In this document: one piece after another, positions 1 to 9,049 of the stretch | How positions within the stretch are numbered: the stretch's first letter is position 1 | Layout of the letters: each line of letters begins with the position of its first letter | Assembly: GCA_913058335.1 (NCBI GenBank) | Contig: CAJXPX010000019.1 | Coordinates: 1 to 41,571, forward strand | Direction of reading: 5' to 3' | Origin: an uncultured Hyphomonadaceae bacterium | Lineage (GTDB): Bacteria > Pseudomonadota > Alphaproteobacteria > Caulobacterales > Maricaulaceae | Length of the DNA: 41,571 nt | The notes under the pieces: generated by a model | What the model was told of the DNA's origin: nothing | What the model saw: the letters and a program-made list of their open reading frames with translations, nothing else | Databases searched by the model: none | Translations under genes and position numbers: made by a program

Positions 1-59
1 AATGTTACGGAATCGGGTCATTCGGCTTGACAAATGGGGCGGGTTTAGTGAGGGCCAGA

Positions 60-230
60 TAAAGAGGGGTGGAGTCACACCCCGGCTAAAGCCTTGTCTG
101 CACATCGTTTTTTATGCCCCCAACGCCAAAAGGCTTGGGGGCATGGATTTTACGCGATCCCCCGTAAAACCTGAGAAAAATAGTGGGGGCACCTTGTATT
201 TTACCCCCGCAATGTCCCGGAAAATTTATC
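60..230. other. Candidate origin of transfer (inverted-repeat cluster before the relaxase)
   Basis: The 230 bases before the relaxase hold several inverted repeats built on short G and C tracts. GGGGTG at 66-71 pairs with CACCCC at 78-83. ATGCCCCCAA at 114-123 pairs with TTGGGGGCAT at 135-144, extended inwards by GCC/GGC across an AAAA loop with one bulged base. Further G5/C5 tracts follow near 155, 185 and 204. Position and structure fit an oriT or a relaxase operator. I do not see a clear IncP-type nick motif, so the nick site is not assigned. The larger hairpin could instead be a terminator for a gene left of the window, but no T run follows it. Confidence 0.35.
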
Positions 231-2204
231 ATGGCTAAATGGGACGAAAATAAATTTGAAGTCTCGCTGGGGCGGCTACGTTCACCCTCAGGCAGTCGGC
301 GTGCTGTTGGTTTCTTTGAGCAGGTATCGCGCGGGGCGAGAGCCACGCGGCGTAAAGCGGCTTACAGTAAATCTTCAGGTTCGTCTGTGAAGGCCATGAG
401 CTTTCATCGCCGCGTCATAGTGAAAGCGTCAATCAAGACGATGGCAAAATCAGGCATTGCCGCATTTAGAAAGCACATAGATTATATTCAGCGCGACGGT
501 ACGGATGAAGACGGAAAGCGCGCGCAAGTTTACGGACGCGGCGTTGAAGAGCCAGCCTTGCTTGACGTTGACCAAACAGATCTCGAAAGCGGCGAAAGTC
601 GAAAAGAGGCACTGCGGGCTTTCACTGACAGCTGTAAGACAGATCGACATCATTTTAGGATTATTGTTTCGCCAGAGGATGGGCAAAAACTATCAGACCT
701 CAAAGCCTATACGCGGGACCTCGTCTCGCGAATGGAAAATGATTTAGGCACGAAGCTCAAATGGGTCGCGGCAAATCATTATGATACGGGCCAACCTCAT
801 ACGCATCTCATTATCAGAGGCGTAAGGGATAACGGCAAAGATCTCGTCATCCCGAAAAAGTATATTGCTCATACTTTAAGAGAGCGCGCCCAAGAACTTG
901 TCTACGAAGAGCTTGGCCTCGTGAGCCAAATGGAGGGGCGCGTTCGCATGGCACATAGCATACAGGCGAAAGGCGCGACTGGACTGGATCACTCATTGCG
1001 CAAAAGAATTAAGGACGGCGTTATCGATATGCGTCAGCCTGCTGCCAAAGGGCGGGTCTGGCATCGACAGTTACAGGTCAGGCGATTGCGCGTTCTGGAA
1101 AAGATGGGCTTGGCAGAAAGGCTAGGCTCAGGCCGCTGGGCTGTTGACCCCTCATTCACAAATACATTGCGCGATATGAATGAGCGTTCCCAAATGGTGA
1201 AAGCTATCCACCGAAGTTTAGAGCAAACTGGACACTCGGTTGGACTTGTAACGGAACGCAACCGCTTTGACCCGAACGGCCTAACAGCTCAGCCCATAAC
1301 AGGCGCTGTGCAGAATTTTGGAAGGCCTGATGATACGCGTGAAGGTGGGTTTGTTGTTATCCAGTCACTTCACGGCGAGCCTATTTATGCGAAGGTCTCT
1401 GAGAGCGAAACATTTGAAACCTTGAAAAAAGGTCAGGTTATAACTTTTCAGCCTCATCAACTGGGGGCGAGAAAAATTGATCATTCAATCTCAGACTTCG
1501 CCAAATCTCATAACGGAACTTACAGCGAAGTGCGCCATATTACAGAAGGCGGAAATGTTTCCCCGGCCTATGCGCAATCCCACGTTAGGCGGCTTGAAGC
1601 TTTAAGACGAAAAAATCTTGTGACGCGTCGGCAAGATGGGACATGGCACATTCCAGATAACTATCTTGAGCGCGCCTCAAATTATGAAGCTGACAAAGCT
1701 GTGAAGCTGCCAACACAAATTTATCGGCAGAGCACGCAGACGCTACCTGAGATGCAGCGCGCAAGAGGCGCGACTTGGCTAGATAAGAGACTTAGCGAAA
1801 AAGGCATAAGCGGGCTTGGAAATACTACCTTTCAAGATGCTTTAAAAAAACGCCAAATGGTCTTGGAAAAAATGGGCCATAAGCTCTCACAGGAAGGACG
1901 GCTACCTGAAACAGTATTGAAAGATTTACGGCAGATGGACCTTCGCGATGCCGCAAAAGGGTATTCGGAGTCCATGAACAAGCCTTACGCGGCATTAAGT
2001 GAAAGCCGGACTGTGGAGGGTATTTACCGTGAAGCCATTGATCGGCCGAGCGGGAAGTTTGCAGTTATAGAACGCGCGAAAGACTTCACTCTCGTGCCTT
2101 GGCGCCCCGTAATGGAGAGGGGATTGGGTAGGTCTATAAAGGGCCGAATCTCCGCATCAGGAATTAGTTGGGATGTTACGAAGCAAAGAGGACTTTCGCG
2201 TTAA
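231..2204 (+). CDS. MOBP-type relaxase with C-terminal DUF3363 region (VirD2/TraI-like)
   Basis: DNA relaxase that nicks oriT, stays covalently bound to the 5' end and pilots the strand to the coupling protein. The N-terminal domain (about 60-200) shows the expected motifs: HIDYIQRDG with the likely catalytic Tyr85, HHFRIIVSPEDG at 140-151, and the metal-binding motif HYDTGQPHTH at 183-192. The remaining ~450 residues match the relaxase-associated DUF3363 region, with several stretches of the form 'LRRLEALRRKNLV' resembling helix-turn-helix-like repeats. I chose ATG 231 because the protein then begins like family members (MAKWDENKF). The in-frame ATG at 183 would add 16 unlikely residues across the repeat region. 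Length is 657 aa, normal for the family. Confidence 0.9.
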   Translation: MAKWDENKFEVSLGRLRSPSGSRRAVGFFEQVSRGARATRRKAAYSKSSGSSVKAMSFHRRVIVKASIKTMAKSGIAAFRKHIDYIQRDGTDEDGKRAQVYGRGVEEPALLDVDQTDLESGESRKEALRAFTDSCKTDRHHFRIIVSPEDGQKLSDLKAYTRDLVSRMENDLGTKLKWVAANHYDTGQPHTHLIIRGVRDNGKDLVIPKKYIAHTLRERAQELVYEELGLVSQMEGRVRMAHSIQAKGATGLDHSLRKRIKDGVIDMRQPAAKGRVWHRQLQVRRLRVLEKMGLAERLGSGRWAVDPSFTNTLRDMNERSQMVKAIHRSLEQTGHSVGLVTERNRFDPNGLTAQPITGAVQNFGRPDDTREGGFVVIQSLHGEPIYAKVSESETFETLKKGQVITFQPHQLGARKIDHSISDFAKSHNGTYSEVRHITEGGNVSPAYAQSHVRRLEALRRKNLVTRRQDGTWHIPDNYLERASNYEADKAVKLPTQIYRQSTQTLPEMQRARGATWLDKRLSEKGISGLGNTTFQDALKKRQMVLEKMGHKLSQEGRLPETVLKDLRQMDLRDAAKGYSESMNKPYAALSESRTVEGIYREAIDRPSGKFAVIERAKDFTLVPWRPVMERGLGRSIKGRISASGISWDVTKQRGLSR

Positions 2205-2260
2205 GTAAAGTCTATTGCTGTCTCTTTGTCTATCTGTGTTGCTCTAATATGCGCTAGAAT

Positions 2261-2309
2261 ACCCCGCATTATCACGCGCAATCTCGCGGGGTCTGTCTTT
2301 CACTTTTTT
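2261..2309 (+). terminator. Terminator-like hairpin after the relaxase gene
   Basis: ACCCCGC at 2261-2267 pairs perfectly with GCGGGGT at 2286-2292, leaving an 18-base loop. A T-rich stretch including six T at 2304-2309 follows. The 200-base gap 2205-2404 also leads into traG, so this may separate relaxase and traG transcription or act as an attenuator. The large loop weakens the call. Confidence 0.45.
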
Positions 2310-2404
2310 GGTCTCTAAACCCTCTAATTTCCCCACGCTTTCCTACCTAGATAAATTTTGCATTTGCCCTGACCTTAAGTCTCGAAACAACAACGAGGCT
2401 TTTC

Positions 2405-4438
2405 ATGTCACCCAATTCAATTCTCATCGGCCAAGTCGGAGTCGTCTTTACAACGATAGGCGCTGGCGTATGGGGCGCAACACAATGGGTGGCGACTGAA
2501 CTTCAGTTTGACCCGTATTTGGGTCAGCCTTGGTTTATTCTTAGTGATACGCCTGTCTACTATCCTTGGCGTCTATTTGAATGGTGGTATGCATTTGAAC
2601 CTTATGCACCAAACGTTTTTGCGCAGGGTGGGCAGATTGCGATTAGTGCATCTTTCCTCGGCGTCGCTTTTTCTGTCATCGGGTCTGTTTGGCGTGGACG
2701 CCAGGCCAAGAAGCTAACGACCTTTGGGTCATCGCGCTGGGCTAATGATAAAGATATGAAGCAAGCGGGCCTCTTTGAGCAAGACGGTGTCTTTATTGGG
2801 CGCACAGATAATAACTATATTCGTCATTCAGGCCCTGAACATGTTATGACTTTTGCTCCGACACGTTCCGGCAAAGGCGTCGGTCTTGTGGTGCCGACTT
2901 TGCTGTCTTGGCCTCACTCCACAGTTGTTCACGACATTAAGGGCGAGAACTGGCAGCTGACCTCGGGCCATCGTTCAAGCTTTTCACATTGCATCCTGTT
3001 TGACCCAACTAATCCTGCGTCCGCGAAATATAACCCACTTTTGGAAGTGCGTAAGGGCCGTAATGAAGTTCGTGATGTCCAAAATATCGCAGATATACTG
3101 GTAGACCCAGAAGGCGCTCTAGAGCGACGCTCCCATTGGGAGAAAACGGGTCACGCTTTGTTGGTTGGAGCGATCCTTCACATTCTTTACGCCGAAGAAG
3201 AGAAGACTCTTGCTCGCGTTGCCTCCTTTCTATCTGACCCGTCGCGCACGTTCAAAGAGACGTTGATTGCGATGATGTCCACTAATCACCTCGGTTGCAG
3301 TGATGCAGCCACCCCAAAAGTTCATCCCGTTGTCGCGCAGGCGTCACGTGAACTCCTCAATAAGTCTGAAAATGAACGCTCTGGCGTGCTCTCAACGGCG
3401 ATGAGTTTTTTGGGATTGTATCGAGACCCGACCGTAGCCGAGGTGACCTCATCTTGTGATTGGCGCATTGAAGATCTGGTAAGTGCAGACAAACCCGTTT
3501 CGCTCTACCTTGTTGTGCCGCCCTCTGACATTTCAAGAACAAAGCCTCTGGTGCGTCTAATCCTTAATCAAATTGGCCGCCGCTTAACGGAAAAGCTCGG
3601 CGGCGAGATTGATGGCAATGCGCGCCGCCAAGTGCTGCTTATGCTCGACGAGTTTCCTGCTTTAGGCCGCTTGGAGTTTTTTGAAAGCGCGCTTGCTTTC
3701 ATGGCGGGTTATGGCCTTCGTGCATTTTTGATTACCCAAAGCCTCAATCAGATTGAGAAGGCTTACGGTCCTAATAATTCCATTTTGGATAACTGCCATG
3801 TCCGCGTGGCTTTTGCGACTAATGATGAGCGCACGGCTAAGCGGATTAGCGACGCACTTGGGACAACGACTGAAATGCGCGCCATGAAAAATTATGCAGG
3901 TCATCGCCTCGCGCCTTGGTTAAGTCACGTCATGGTATCTCGCCAAGAGACTGCCCGCCAACTTCTGACGCCGGGCGAGGTCATGCAATTGTCGAGTGAA
4001 GATGAAATCATTCTTGTGTCAGGCGTTCCGCCCATTCGCGCGACTAAAATCAGATATTATGCAGATAAGAATTTCAAGAGCCGCGTTTCCCCTGTGCCGC
4101 TCTTGAATGGCCCCGATCATCCTTACGGCGATTGTCCTCCCCCGCGCCAAGATGATTGGGGCTTCATAAAAGCGGAGGTGCATGATCACCTTCTGAAGAC
4201 TTTCAAAGCTGAACTTGTCGAGAATGATGAGAGTTCTGATGGTAGCAAAGAACGTAAGATTGAGATTGAAAAACAAACTGAGCCTAAAACTGGTCTCGAA
4301 AATGAGTCTCTTGTTTCCTTCGGAGATGTTGATCTTGAGGAACAATATGAAGCGGTAGCAGGCACTACAATTGCGCGCGACACAGACATTGTAGACCGCG
4401 CAACACCGGGCCAAGATTTTGCGGGGCTATCACGATGA
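2405..4438 (+). CDS. traG: Type IV coupling protein TraG/VirD4
   Basis: Inner-membrane hexameric ATPase that connects the relaxase-DNA complex to the mating channel. It has hydrophobic N-terminal segments at about 5-30 and 77-95, Walker A APTRSGKGVG at 151-160 and Walker B VLLMLDEFPALG near residues 409-421. RITQ-type sequences (FLITQSLNQIEKAYG) follow, as in VirD4 proteins. The C-terminal ~70 residues are acidic and variable. Length is 677 aa, typical for Trb-associated TraG. The start is preceded by AACGAGG at suitable spacing. It overlaps the following CopG-like gene by ATGA, indicating translational coupling. Confidence 0.95.
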   Translation: MSPNSILIGQVGVVFTTIGAGVWGATQWVATELQFDPYLGQPWFILSDTPVYYPWRLFEWWYAFEPYAPNVFAQGGQIAISASFLGVAFSVIGSVWRGRQAKKLTTFGSSRWANDKDMKQAGLFEQDGVFIGRTDNNYIRHSGPEHVMTFAPTRSGKGVGLVVPTLLSWPHSTVVHDIKGENWQLTSGHRSSFSHCILFDPTNPASAKYNPLLEVRKGRNEVRDVQNIADILVDPEGALERRSHWEKTGHALLVGAILHILYAEEEKTLARVASFLSDPSRTFKETLIAMMSTNHLGCSDAATPKVHPVVAQASRELLNKSENERSGVLSTAMSFLGLYRDPTVAEVTSSCDWRIEDLVSADKPVSLYLVVPPSDISRTKPLVRLILNQIGRRLTEKLGGEIDGNARRQVLLMLDEFPALGRLEFFESALAFMAGYGLRAFLITQSLNQIEKAYGPNNSILDNCHVRVAFATNDERTAKRISDALGTTTEMRAMKNYAGHRLAPWLSHVMVSRQETARQLLTPGEVMQLSSEDEIILVSGVPPIRATKIRYYADKNFKSRVSPVPLLNGPDHPYGDCPPPRQDDWGFIKAEVHDHLLKTFKAELVENDESSDGSKERKIEIEKQTEPKTGLENESLVSFGDVDLEEQYEAVAGTTIARDTDIVDRATPGQDFAGLSR

Positions 4439-4929
4439 AAAAGAACCTAACGCGTGTCACAGCTTATACGCCCAAAGCGCTTTATCAGCGTCTGGAAAAT
4501 GCGACGACGCATCCAAAAACAAGCAAATCTGAAATTATAAATAATGCCCTTCGGCTCTATCTTTCGCCGGAAGCGGAAGCCGTTCGTAATAATCCTCTCA
4601 CACGCCGTTTGGACCAAATGAACCGAGAGCAAGAGAGGCTACGCCAGCGACTAATCGTGCTTACAGAGAGTCACGCTCTTTTTGTCCGCTACTTTTTAAC
4701 AATGGTATCGCCGCCGCCAGCCGATAAGCGCGCAGCCAGTAAGGCTGAAGGAGAGATCCTATTTGACGGATATTACAACGCCCTAAAAGTCATTCTGTCC
4801 AATAAAAACCGTCACCTATTCACGGGGATTGAAGATGTCTTCTTGGCGGAAAGTGACTTCTTCACGGAAGCGGACTTGGATGCTTTACAGGTAAATCCGC
4901 CCAAAAAACACAGTGGGGGCTCATCATGA
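4435..4929 (+). CDS. CopG-type ribbon-helix-helix protein of the transfer operon
   Basis: Small protein of 164 aa. The first ~45 residues have the ribbon-helix-helix pattern: a short beta strand (TRVTAYTP) and then two helices with SKSEIINNALRLYL. The middle (60-95) is a charged helix, possibly a coiled coil (DQMNREQERLRQRL). Genes of this type regularly sit between traG and trbB in alpha- and gammaproteobacterial ICEs. They are thought to be regulators or accessory DNA-binding proteins at oriT. Here it overlaps traG and trbB by four bases on each side. The DNA target is unknown; the repeats before the relaxase are a plausible candidate. Confidence 0.8.
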   Translation: MKKNLTRVTAYTPKALYQRLENATTHPKTSKSEIINNALRLYLSPEAEAVRNNPLTRRLDQMNREQERLRQRLIVLTESHALFVRYFLTMVSPPPADKRAASKAEGEILFDGYYNALKVILSNKNRHLFTGIEDVFLAESDFFTEADLDALQVNPPKKHSGGSS

Positions 4930-5891
4930 CACAGCGTAACTCTCAGAGTCGTTCCCGTACCGACGCCATGCTCAAAACTGCGCTTGGTTCTGTAATCTGT
5001 GACGCACTAGCCGACCCAAGCGTCGTCGAAATTATGCAAAACCCGAATGGGGAATTGTGGATTGAGCGCGCTGGTCTTGGCCGCGAGCCACAAGGTCTCA
5101 TTTTGCCTGCTGAAAAAGCCGAACGGATAATTCGGCTGATTGCGTCTTTATCTGGTTTTGACGTGACACGCGAGACCCCAATTGTAAGCGCTGAACTGCC
5201 GATTGGGGGGCAACGCTTTGAGGGTGTAATGCCGCCAGTGGCCTTGCAGCCCTCATTCGCCATTCGCGTGCCTGCCGCAAAGGTCTTTCGGCTTGAGGAT
5301 TACGTCATCAGCAAAACGATGAGCAAAGCAGCCGCTAGCACGCTTTGTACCGCCATTGGAAACCGCCAGAATATTTTGGTTGTCGGCGGAACAGGTTCAG
5401 GGAAGACAACGCTGACCAATGCGCTGCTCGCCGAGATTGCTAGTGAAGATCACCGCGTTCTAATTTTAGAAGATACGCGCGAGCTACAATGCGAGGCCAA
5501 AGATTGTGTGTCGCTTCGTACCCAGCCGAGTGTTTCCATGCGCGACCTCGTGCGTTCGACATTACGCCTGCGACCAGACCGTATTGTGGTTGGCGAAGTG
5601 CGCGGCGGTGAAGCGCTTGATCTATTAAAAGCTTGGTCGACGGGACATCCCGGCGGCGTTGCAACAGTTCATGCCAATAGCGCTGCAGATGGTCTTGACC
5701 GTCTTGAGCAGCTTGTCGGCGAAGTCACGGCCAATGTGCCGCGCAAACTCATCTCCGCAGCGGTCAATATCGTTGTCGGGATCGAGAACCATGGAGGCGT
5801 TCGGCGGGTCACGGACATACTCGAAGTTCTCGGATGTAATGGAGAAAACGGAACCTATCGGCTTAGGCCAATGGTGCCTGACCCTCCCTAA
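4926..5891 (+). CDS. trbB: P-type conjugative transfer ATPase TrbB (VirB11 family)
   Basis: Cytoplasmic hexameric traffic ATPase that powers pilus assembly and substrate passage. The VirB11 motifs appear in order: Walker A GGTGSGKT at 154-161, Asp box LILEDTRE at about 179-186, Walker B RIVVGEVRGGEA at 219-230 and His box TGHPGGVATVHAN at 239-251. At 321 aa it has the usual length. ATG 4926 overlaps the stop of the CopG-like gene (ATGA). A 72-base gap with a terminator-like hairpin separates it from trbC, so the downstream genes may be expressed at a different level. Confidence 0.96.
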   Translation: MTQRNSQSRSRTDAMLKTALGSVICDALADPSVVEIMQNPNGELWIERAGLGREPQGLILPAEKAERIIRLIASLSGFDVTRETPIVSAELPIGGQRFEGVMPPVALQPSFAIRVPAAKVFRLEDYVISKTMSKAAASTLCTAIGNRQNILVVGGTGSGKTTLTNALLAEIASEDHRVLILEDTRELQCEAKDCVSLRTQPSVSMRDLVRSTLRLRPDRIVVGEVRGGEALDLLKAWSTGHPGGVATVHANSAADGLDRLEQLVGEVTANVPRKLISAAVNIVVGIENHGGVRRVTDILEVLGCNGENGTYRLRPMVPDPP

Positions 5892-5898
5892 TATCAGC

Positions 5899-5925
5899 GG
5901 CTGAAGCGCAAGGTTTCAGCCTTTT
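5899..5925 (+). terminator. Terminator-like stem-loop between trbB and trbC
   Basis: GGCTGAA at 5899-5905 pairs perfectly with TTCAGCC at 5915-5921 around a 9-base loop, followed by TTTT at 5922-5925. It sits in the only sizeable gap inside the trb cluster. A short weak terminator here would reduce read-through; alternatively it could be an mRNA-processing or stability element for the pilin message. Confidence 0.45.
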
Positions 5926-5963
5926 CATCTCTCAATAATCAACCTTCAAAAAAGGAGTCTATT

Positions 5964-6326
5964 TTGACCCTATTCTCTAGTCATGCCTTGAGCTCACATG
6001 TTCTTGGTAACCCTCACTTCCGCCAAGCCGCCATTGGCGCTGCATTTGGTCTGGCCTTTATCGCTTTGGCCAGTCCTGCTCATGCCGCCGGTTCCGGTAT
6101 GCCGTGGGAAGGTCCGCTCACTCAAATCCTCTCATCCGTAGAAGGCCCAATTGCCAAAATCGTCGGCACGATGGCCATCATCATGGCAGGTCTGGCTTTA
6201 GCCTTTGGCGATACGGGCGGCGGTTTTCGTAAGCTGATCCAGATTGTCTTCGGACTTTCGATTGCCTTTACGGCGACCAGCTTCTTCCTGTCCTTCTTTA
6301 GCTTTGGCGGCGGGGCCGTCATCTAA
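5964..6326 (+). CDS. trbC: TrbC/VirB2-type pilin precursor
   Basis: Pilin subunit of the conjugative pilus, 120 aa. An N-terminal signal region with a hydrophobic stretch (about 22-41) ends in SPAHA and cleavage is likely after it. The mature part has two hydrophobic segments (about 58-80 and 90-115) separated by a short loop with GDTGGGFRK, the VirB2/TrbC layout. The start is TTG at 5964, supported by a very strong AAAGGAG ribosome site at 5951-5957. The stop overlaps the trbD start by one base. Confidence 0.88.
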   Translation: MTLFSSHALSSHVLGNPHFRQAAIGAAFGLAFIALASPAHAAGSGMPWEGPLTQILSSVEGPIAKIVGTMAIIMAGLALAFGDTGGGFRKLIQIVFGLSIAFTATSFFLSFFSFGGGAVI

Positions 6327-6592
6327 TGGACACGGCGCAGCACATAGATGGATTTAGAATCCCGGTTCACCGTTCGCTCACCCAGCCCATCATGATGGCA
6401 GGTGCGCCGCGTGCGGCCACCATTCTAAATGGAACGCTTGCAGCAGCTCTGGGTCTGGGGCTTCAGCTCTGGCCCGTAGGCATAGTCATTTGGACACTGA
6501 GCCAAACGGCCTGCGTTTTTGCGGCCAAACGTGATCCGCTCTTCCTCGACGTGCTGCGCCGTCACCTTCGTCAAAAATCATATCTTTCATAG
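6326..6592 (+). CDS. trbD: TrbD (VirB3-like) inner-membrane protein
   Basis: Short 88-aa protein with the VirB3 beginning (GFRIPVHRSLTQPIMMAGAPR) followed by a hydrophobic hairpin at about 33-62 and a basic tail (RDPLFLDVLRRHLRQKSYL). VirB3 proteins associate with the VirB4 ATPase in the inner membrane, and trbE follows directly. It overlaps trbC by one base. An AGGAGG site for the next gene lies just after its stop. Confidence 0.9.
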   Translation: MDTAQHIDGFRIPVHRSLTQPIMMAGAPRAATILNGTLAAALGLGLQLWPVGIVIWTLSQTACVFAAKRDPLFLDVLRRHLRQKSYLS

Positions 6593-6601
6593 GAGGCAGC
6601 C

Positions 6602-9049
6602 TTGCTAAACCTTTCAGAATATAGAAGCAAATCCGCCCAGCTTGCAGATTACTTGCCATGGGCGGCGCTTATCGCGCCCGGCGTCATCTTGAATAAAGAT
6701 GGCAGCTTTCAGCGCACAATGCGCTTTCGCGGGCCTGACCTTGATAGCTCCACACCTAATGAACTCGTTGCGACTTGCGCGCGGGTCAATAACGCGCTTC
6801 GCCGTTTCGGTTCTGGTTGGGCGCTACACTTTGAAGCCTCGCGCCGAGATGCGCGTCCTTATGCCAATTGCGATTTTCGGGATCCTTTAGCTTGGCTTAT
6901 TGAGCAAGAGCGCCGCGGTCTTCACGAAGCTTCAGGCTCACTCTTTGAGTCAGTCTATCACGTTACATTCACCTTCCTACCGCCAGCCGATAAAGTCGGA
7001 AAACTTGAGCAATTCTTTGTCGAGACGGATACGCAAGACGAAGAAGAAGTTGGAGCCAGCTATAATTATTTGCAGGCATTCATTCGTGATACAGACGCGG
7101 CGCATGATTTATTCTCTAGCGTCTTCCAAGCCGCTCAATTCTTATCCGATGATGAAACTCTGACGTTTTTGCAAAACTGCCTGACGCCTGATGCCTGTCA
7201 ATCGGTGCGAACACCTGACATTCCTATGCACCTTGATGCCGTTCTTGGCGGCACGCAGCTTGTCGGAGGTTTAGAGCCGCGTCTGGGCGAGCAGCATATT
7301 CGCGCGATTACGCTTATGGGGTTTCCAAGCGCGACTGAACCTGGGGTGCTGGATAGCCTCAATGCTCTCGGTTTTCCCTATCGCTGGACGACGCGGTTTC
7401 TTCCAATGGACAAGCCTGAAGCCACAAAAGTCTTGGGGCGCTATCGCCGCCAGTGGTTTGCTAAACGCAAAAACGTAATGGCCATCCTCAAAGAGGTGAT
7501 GACCAATGAAGCTTCAGTGCTTGTCGATACAGATGCAGATAACCAAGCCGCAGATGCAGACACAGCGCTTCAGCTTCTGGGACAGGACCATGTGTCTTTT
7601 GGTTATGTCACTCAGACCATTATCGTCTCTGACGACGACATAGACGTTGTTGAGCAGCGCGCAAAAGCCATTGAGCAAATCGTTAGCGGACAAGGTTTTG
7701 TTACAATCCGCGAAAGCGTGAACGCCGTTGAAGCCTGGCTTGGCTCACTTCCGGGACATGCCTATGCCAATGTCCGCCAGCCGCTTATTCATACACTGAA
7801 CCTCTCACACATGATGCCAGTCTCGGCTATCTGGGCAGGCCCCAAACAGAATGAACATCTTGGCGGTCCGCCGCTGCTTCACGCGACAACGCAGGGGCAT
7901 ACACCGTTCCGTCTCGTTACCCATCAAGGCGATGTCGGACACACTTTGATTGTCGGCCCGACAGGCGCCGGTAAGTCAGTCTTACTGTCTTTGTTAGCGC
8001 TTCAATTCCGCCGTTATGAAGACTCGCAAGTGTTCCTCTTTGATAAGGGCCGCAGCGCCAAAGTCGCGACGCTTGGCATGAAGGGCGAGCATTATGAGCT
8101 GGGCGGTGAAGCCGGGCTTTGCTTTCAACCCTTGCGCCATATCGATGATGCCTTTGAGCTGAATTGGGCTGGGGACTGGGTGCTAGATTTACTTCGGCAT
8201 GAAACTGTCGAGATTACGCCAGAGGTCAAAGAGACTGTCTGGTCAGCGCTGTCTTCACTCGCAACGGCACCAGCGGAGGAACGCACACTGACAGGCCTAT
8301 CGGCTTTGCTTCAGTCGGCCAATCTTCGCCAAGCTATTCAGCCTTACACCCTCGAAGGCCCGCATGGTTCCGTTTTAGACGCAGACACAGACAGTCTATC
8401 TGATGCTGATTGGCAGTGCTTTGAGATGGAAGAGTTGATGCACTCCAAGGCGCTCGCTTTGCCGGTGCTGACTTATCTCTTTCATAAGCTCGAAGCGCGT
8501 TTTGACGGTAAGCCAACATTGCTTGTGCTCGATGAAGCTTGGGTCTTTTTAGATGACCCTGTTTTCTCAGAGCGCATCCGCGAGTGGCTTAAAGTTCTTC
8601 GAAAGAAGAACGTCTCGGTTATCTTCGCGACCCAGTCTTTGGCTGATGTCGCAAATTCATCAATCGCACCTGCACTGATTGAAAGCTGCCCCTCTCGCAT
8701 TTTTCTGCCCAATGCACGCGCAAGCGAGCCGCAGCAGCTGGAAGCCTATCGCCGCTTTGGTCTTAACGACACGCAAGTCCAGCTCATCGCTCATGCTACA
8801 CCTAAGCGGGATTATTATTTTCAGAGCCGCGCAGGAAACCGCGTCTTTGATTTAGGGTTAGGGCCAATCGCTTTGAGTATTTGCGGCGCGTCTTCAGTCG
8901 CTGACATTGAGGCCGCCAGCCGCATTCACGAGAGTTCTGTCTTTCCCGATTTTGCCAATGAATGGTTGGTCAGGCGCGAGCTGGAATGGGCAGCTGATCT
9001 TCTCGCCACACACCCCGAATTTTCAACATCCAAAACAGGAGCTGCCTAA
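6602..9049 (+). CDS. trbE: Conjugal transfer ATPase TrbE (VirB4 family)
   Basis: Large ATPase of the secretion channel, 815 aa, required for pilus biogenesis and DNA transfer. The N-terminal half is the CagE/TrbE-VirB domain. The ATPase half carries Walker A VGPTGAGKSVLLSLL near residues 451-465 and Walker B LLVLDEAWVFLDDP near 640-653, followed by FATQSLADVANS. The start is TTG at 6602 behind AGGAGG. The stop overlaps the trbJ start by one base (TAATG). Length and motifs are complete and no truncation is seen. Confidence 0.96.
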   Translation: MLNLSEYRSKSAQLADYLPWAALIAPGVILNKDGSFQRTMRFRGPDLDSSTPNELVATCARVNNALRRFGSGWALHFEASRRDARPYANCDFRDPLAWLIEQERRGLHEASGSLFESVYHVTFTFLPPADKVGKLEQFFVETDTQDEEEVGASYNYLQAFIRDTDAAHDLFSSVFQAAQFLSDDETLTFLQNCLTPDACQSVRTPDIPMHLDAVLGGTQLVGGLEPRLGEQHIRAITLMGFPSATEPGVLDSLNALGFPYRWTTRFLPMDKPEATKVLGRYRRQWFAKRKNVMAILKEVMTNEASVLVDTDADNQAADADTALQLLGQDHVSFGYVTQTIIVSDDDIDVVEQRAKAIEQIVSGQGFVTIRESVNAVEAWLGSLPGHAYANVRQPLIHTLNLSHMMPVSAIWAGPKQNEHLGGPPLLHATTQGHTPFRLVTHQGDVGHTLIVGPTGAGKSVLLSLLALQFRRYEDSQVFLFDKGRSAKVATLGMKGEHYELGGEAGLCFQPLRHIDDAFELNWAGDWVLDLLRHETVEITPEVKETVWSALSSLATAPAEERTLTGLSALLQSANLRQAIQPYTLEGPHGSVLDADTDSLSDADWQCFEMEELMHSKALALPVLTYLFHKLEARFDGKPTLLVLDEAWVFLDDPVFSERIREWLKVLRKKNVSVIFATQSLADVANSSIAPALIESCPSRIFLPNARASEPQQLEAYRRFGLNDTQVQLIAHATPKRDYYFQSRAGNRVFDLGLGPIALSICGASSVADIEAASRIHESSVFPDFANEWLVRRELEWAADLLATHPEFSTSKTGAA

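Noticed and set aside
183-230. Upstream ATG of the relaxase frame
   Set aside because: The added 16 residues fall in the repeat region, lack a ribosome site and do not resemble relaxase N-termini; ATG 231 fits better.
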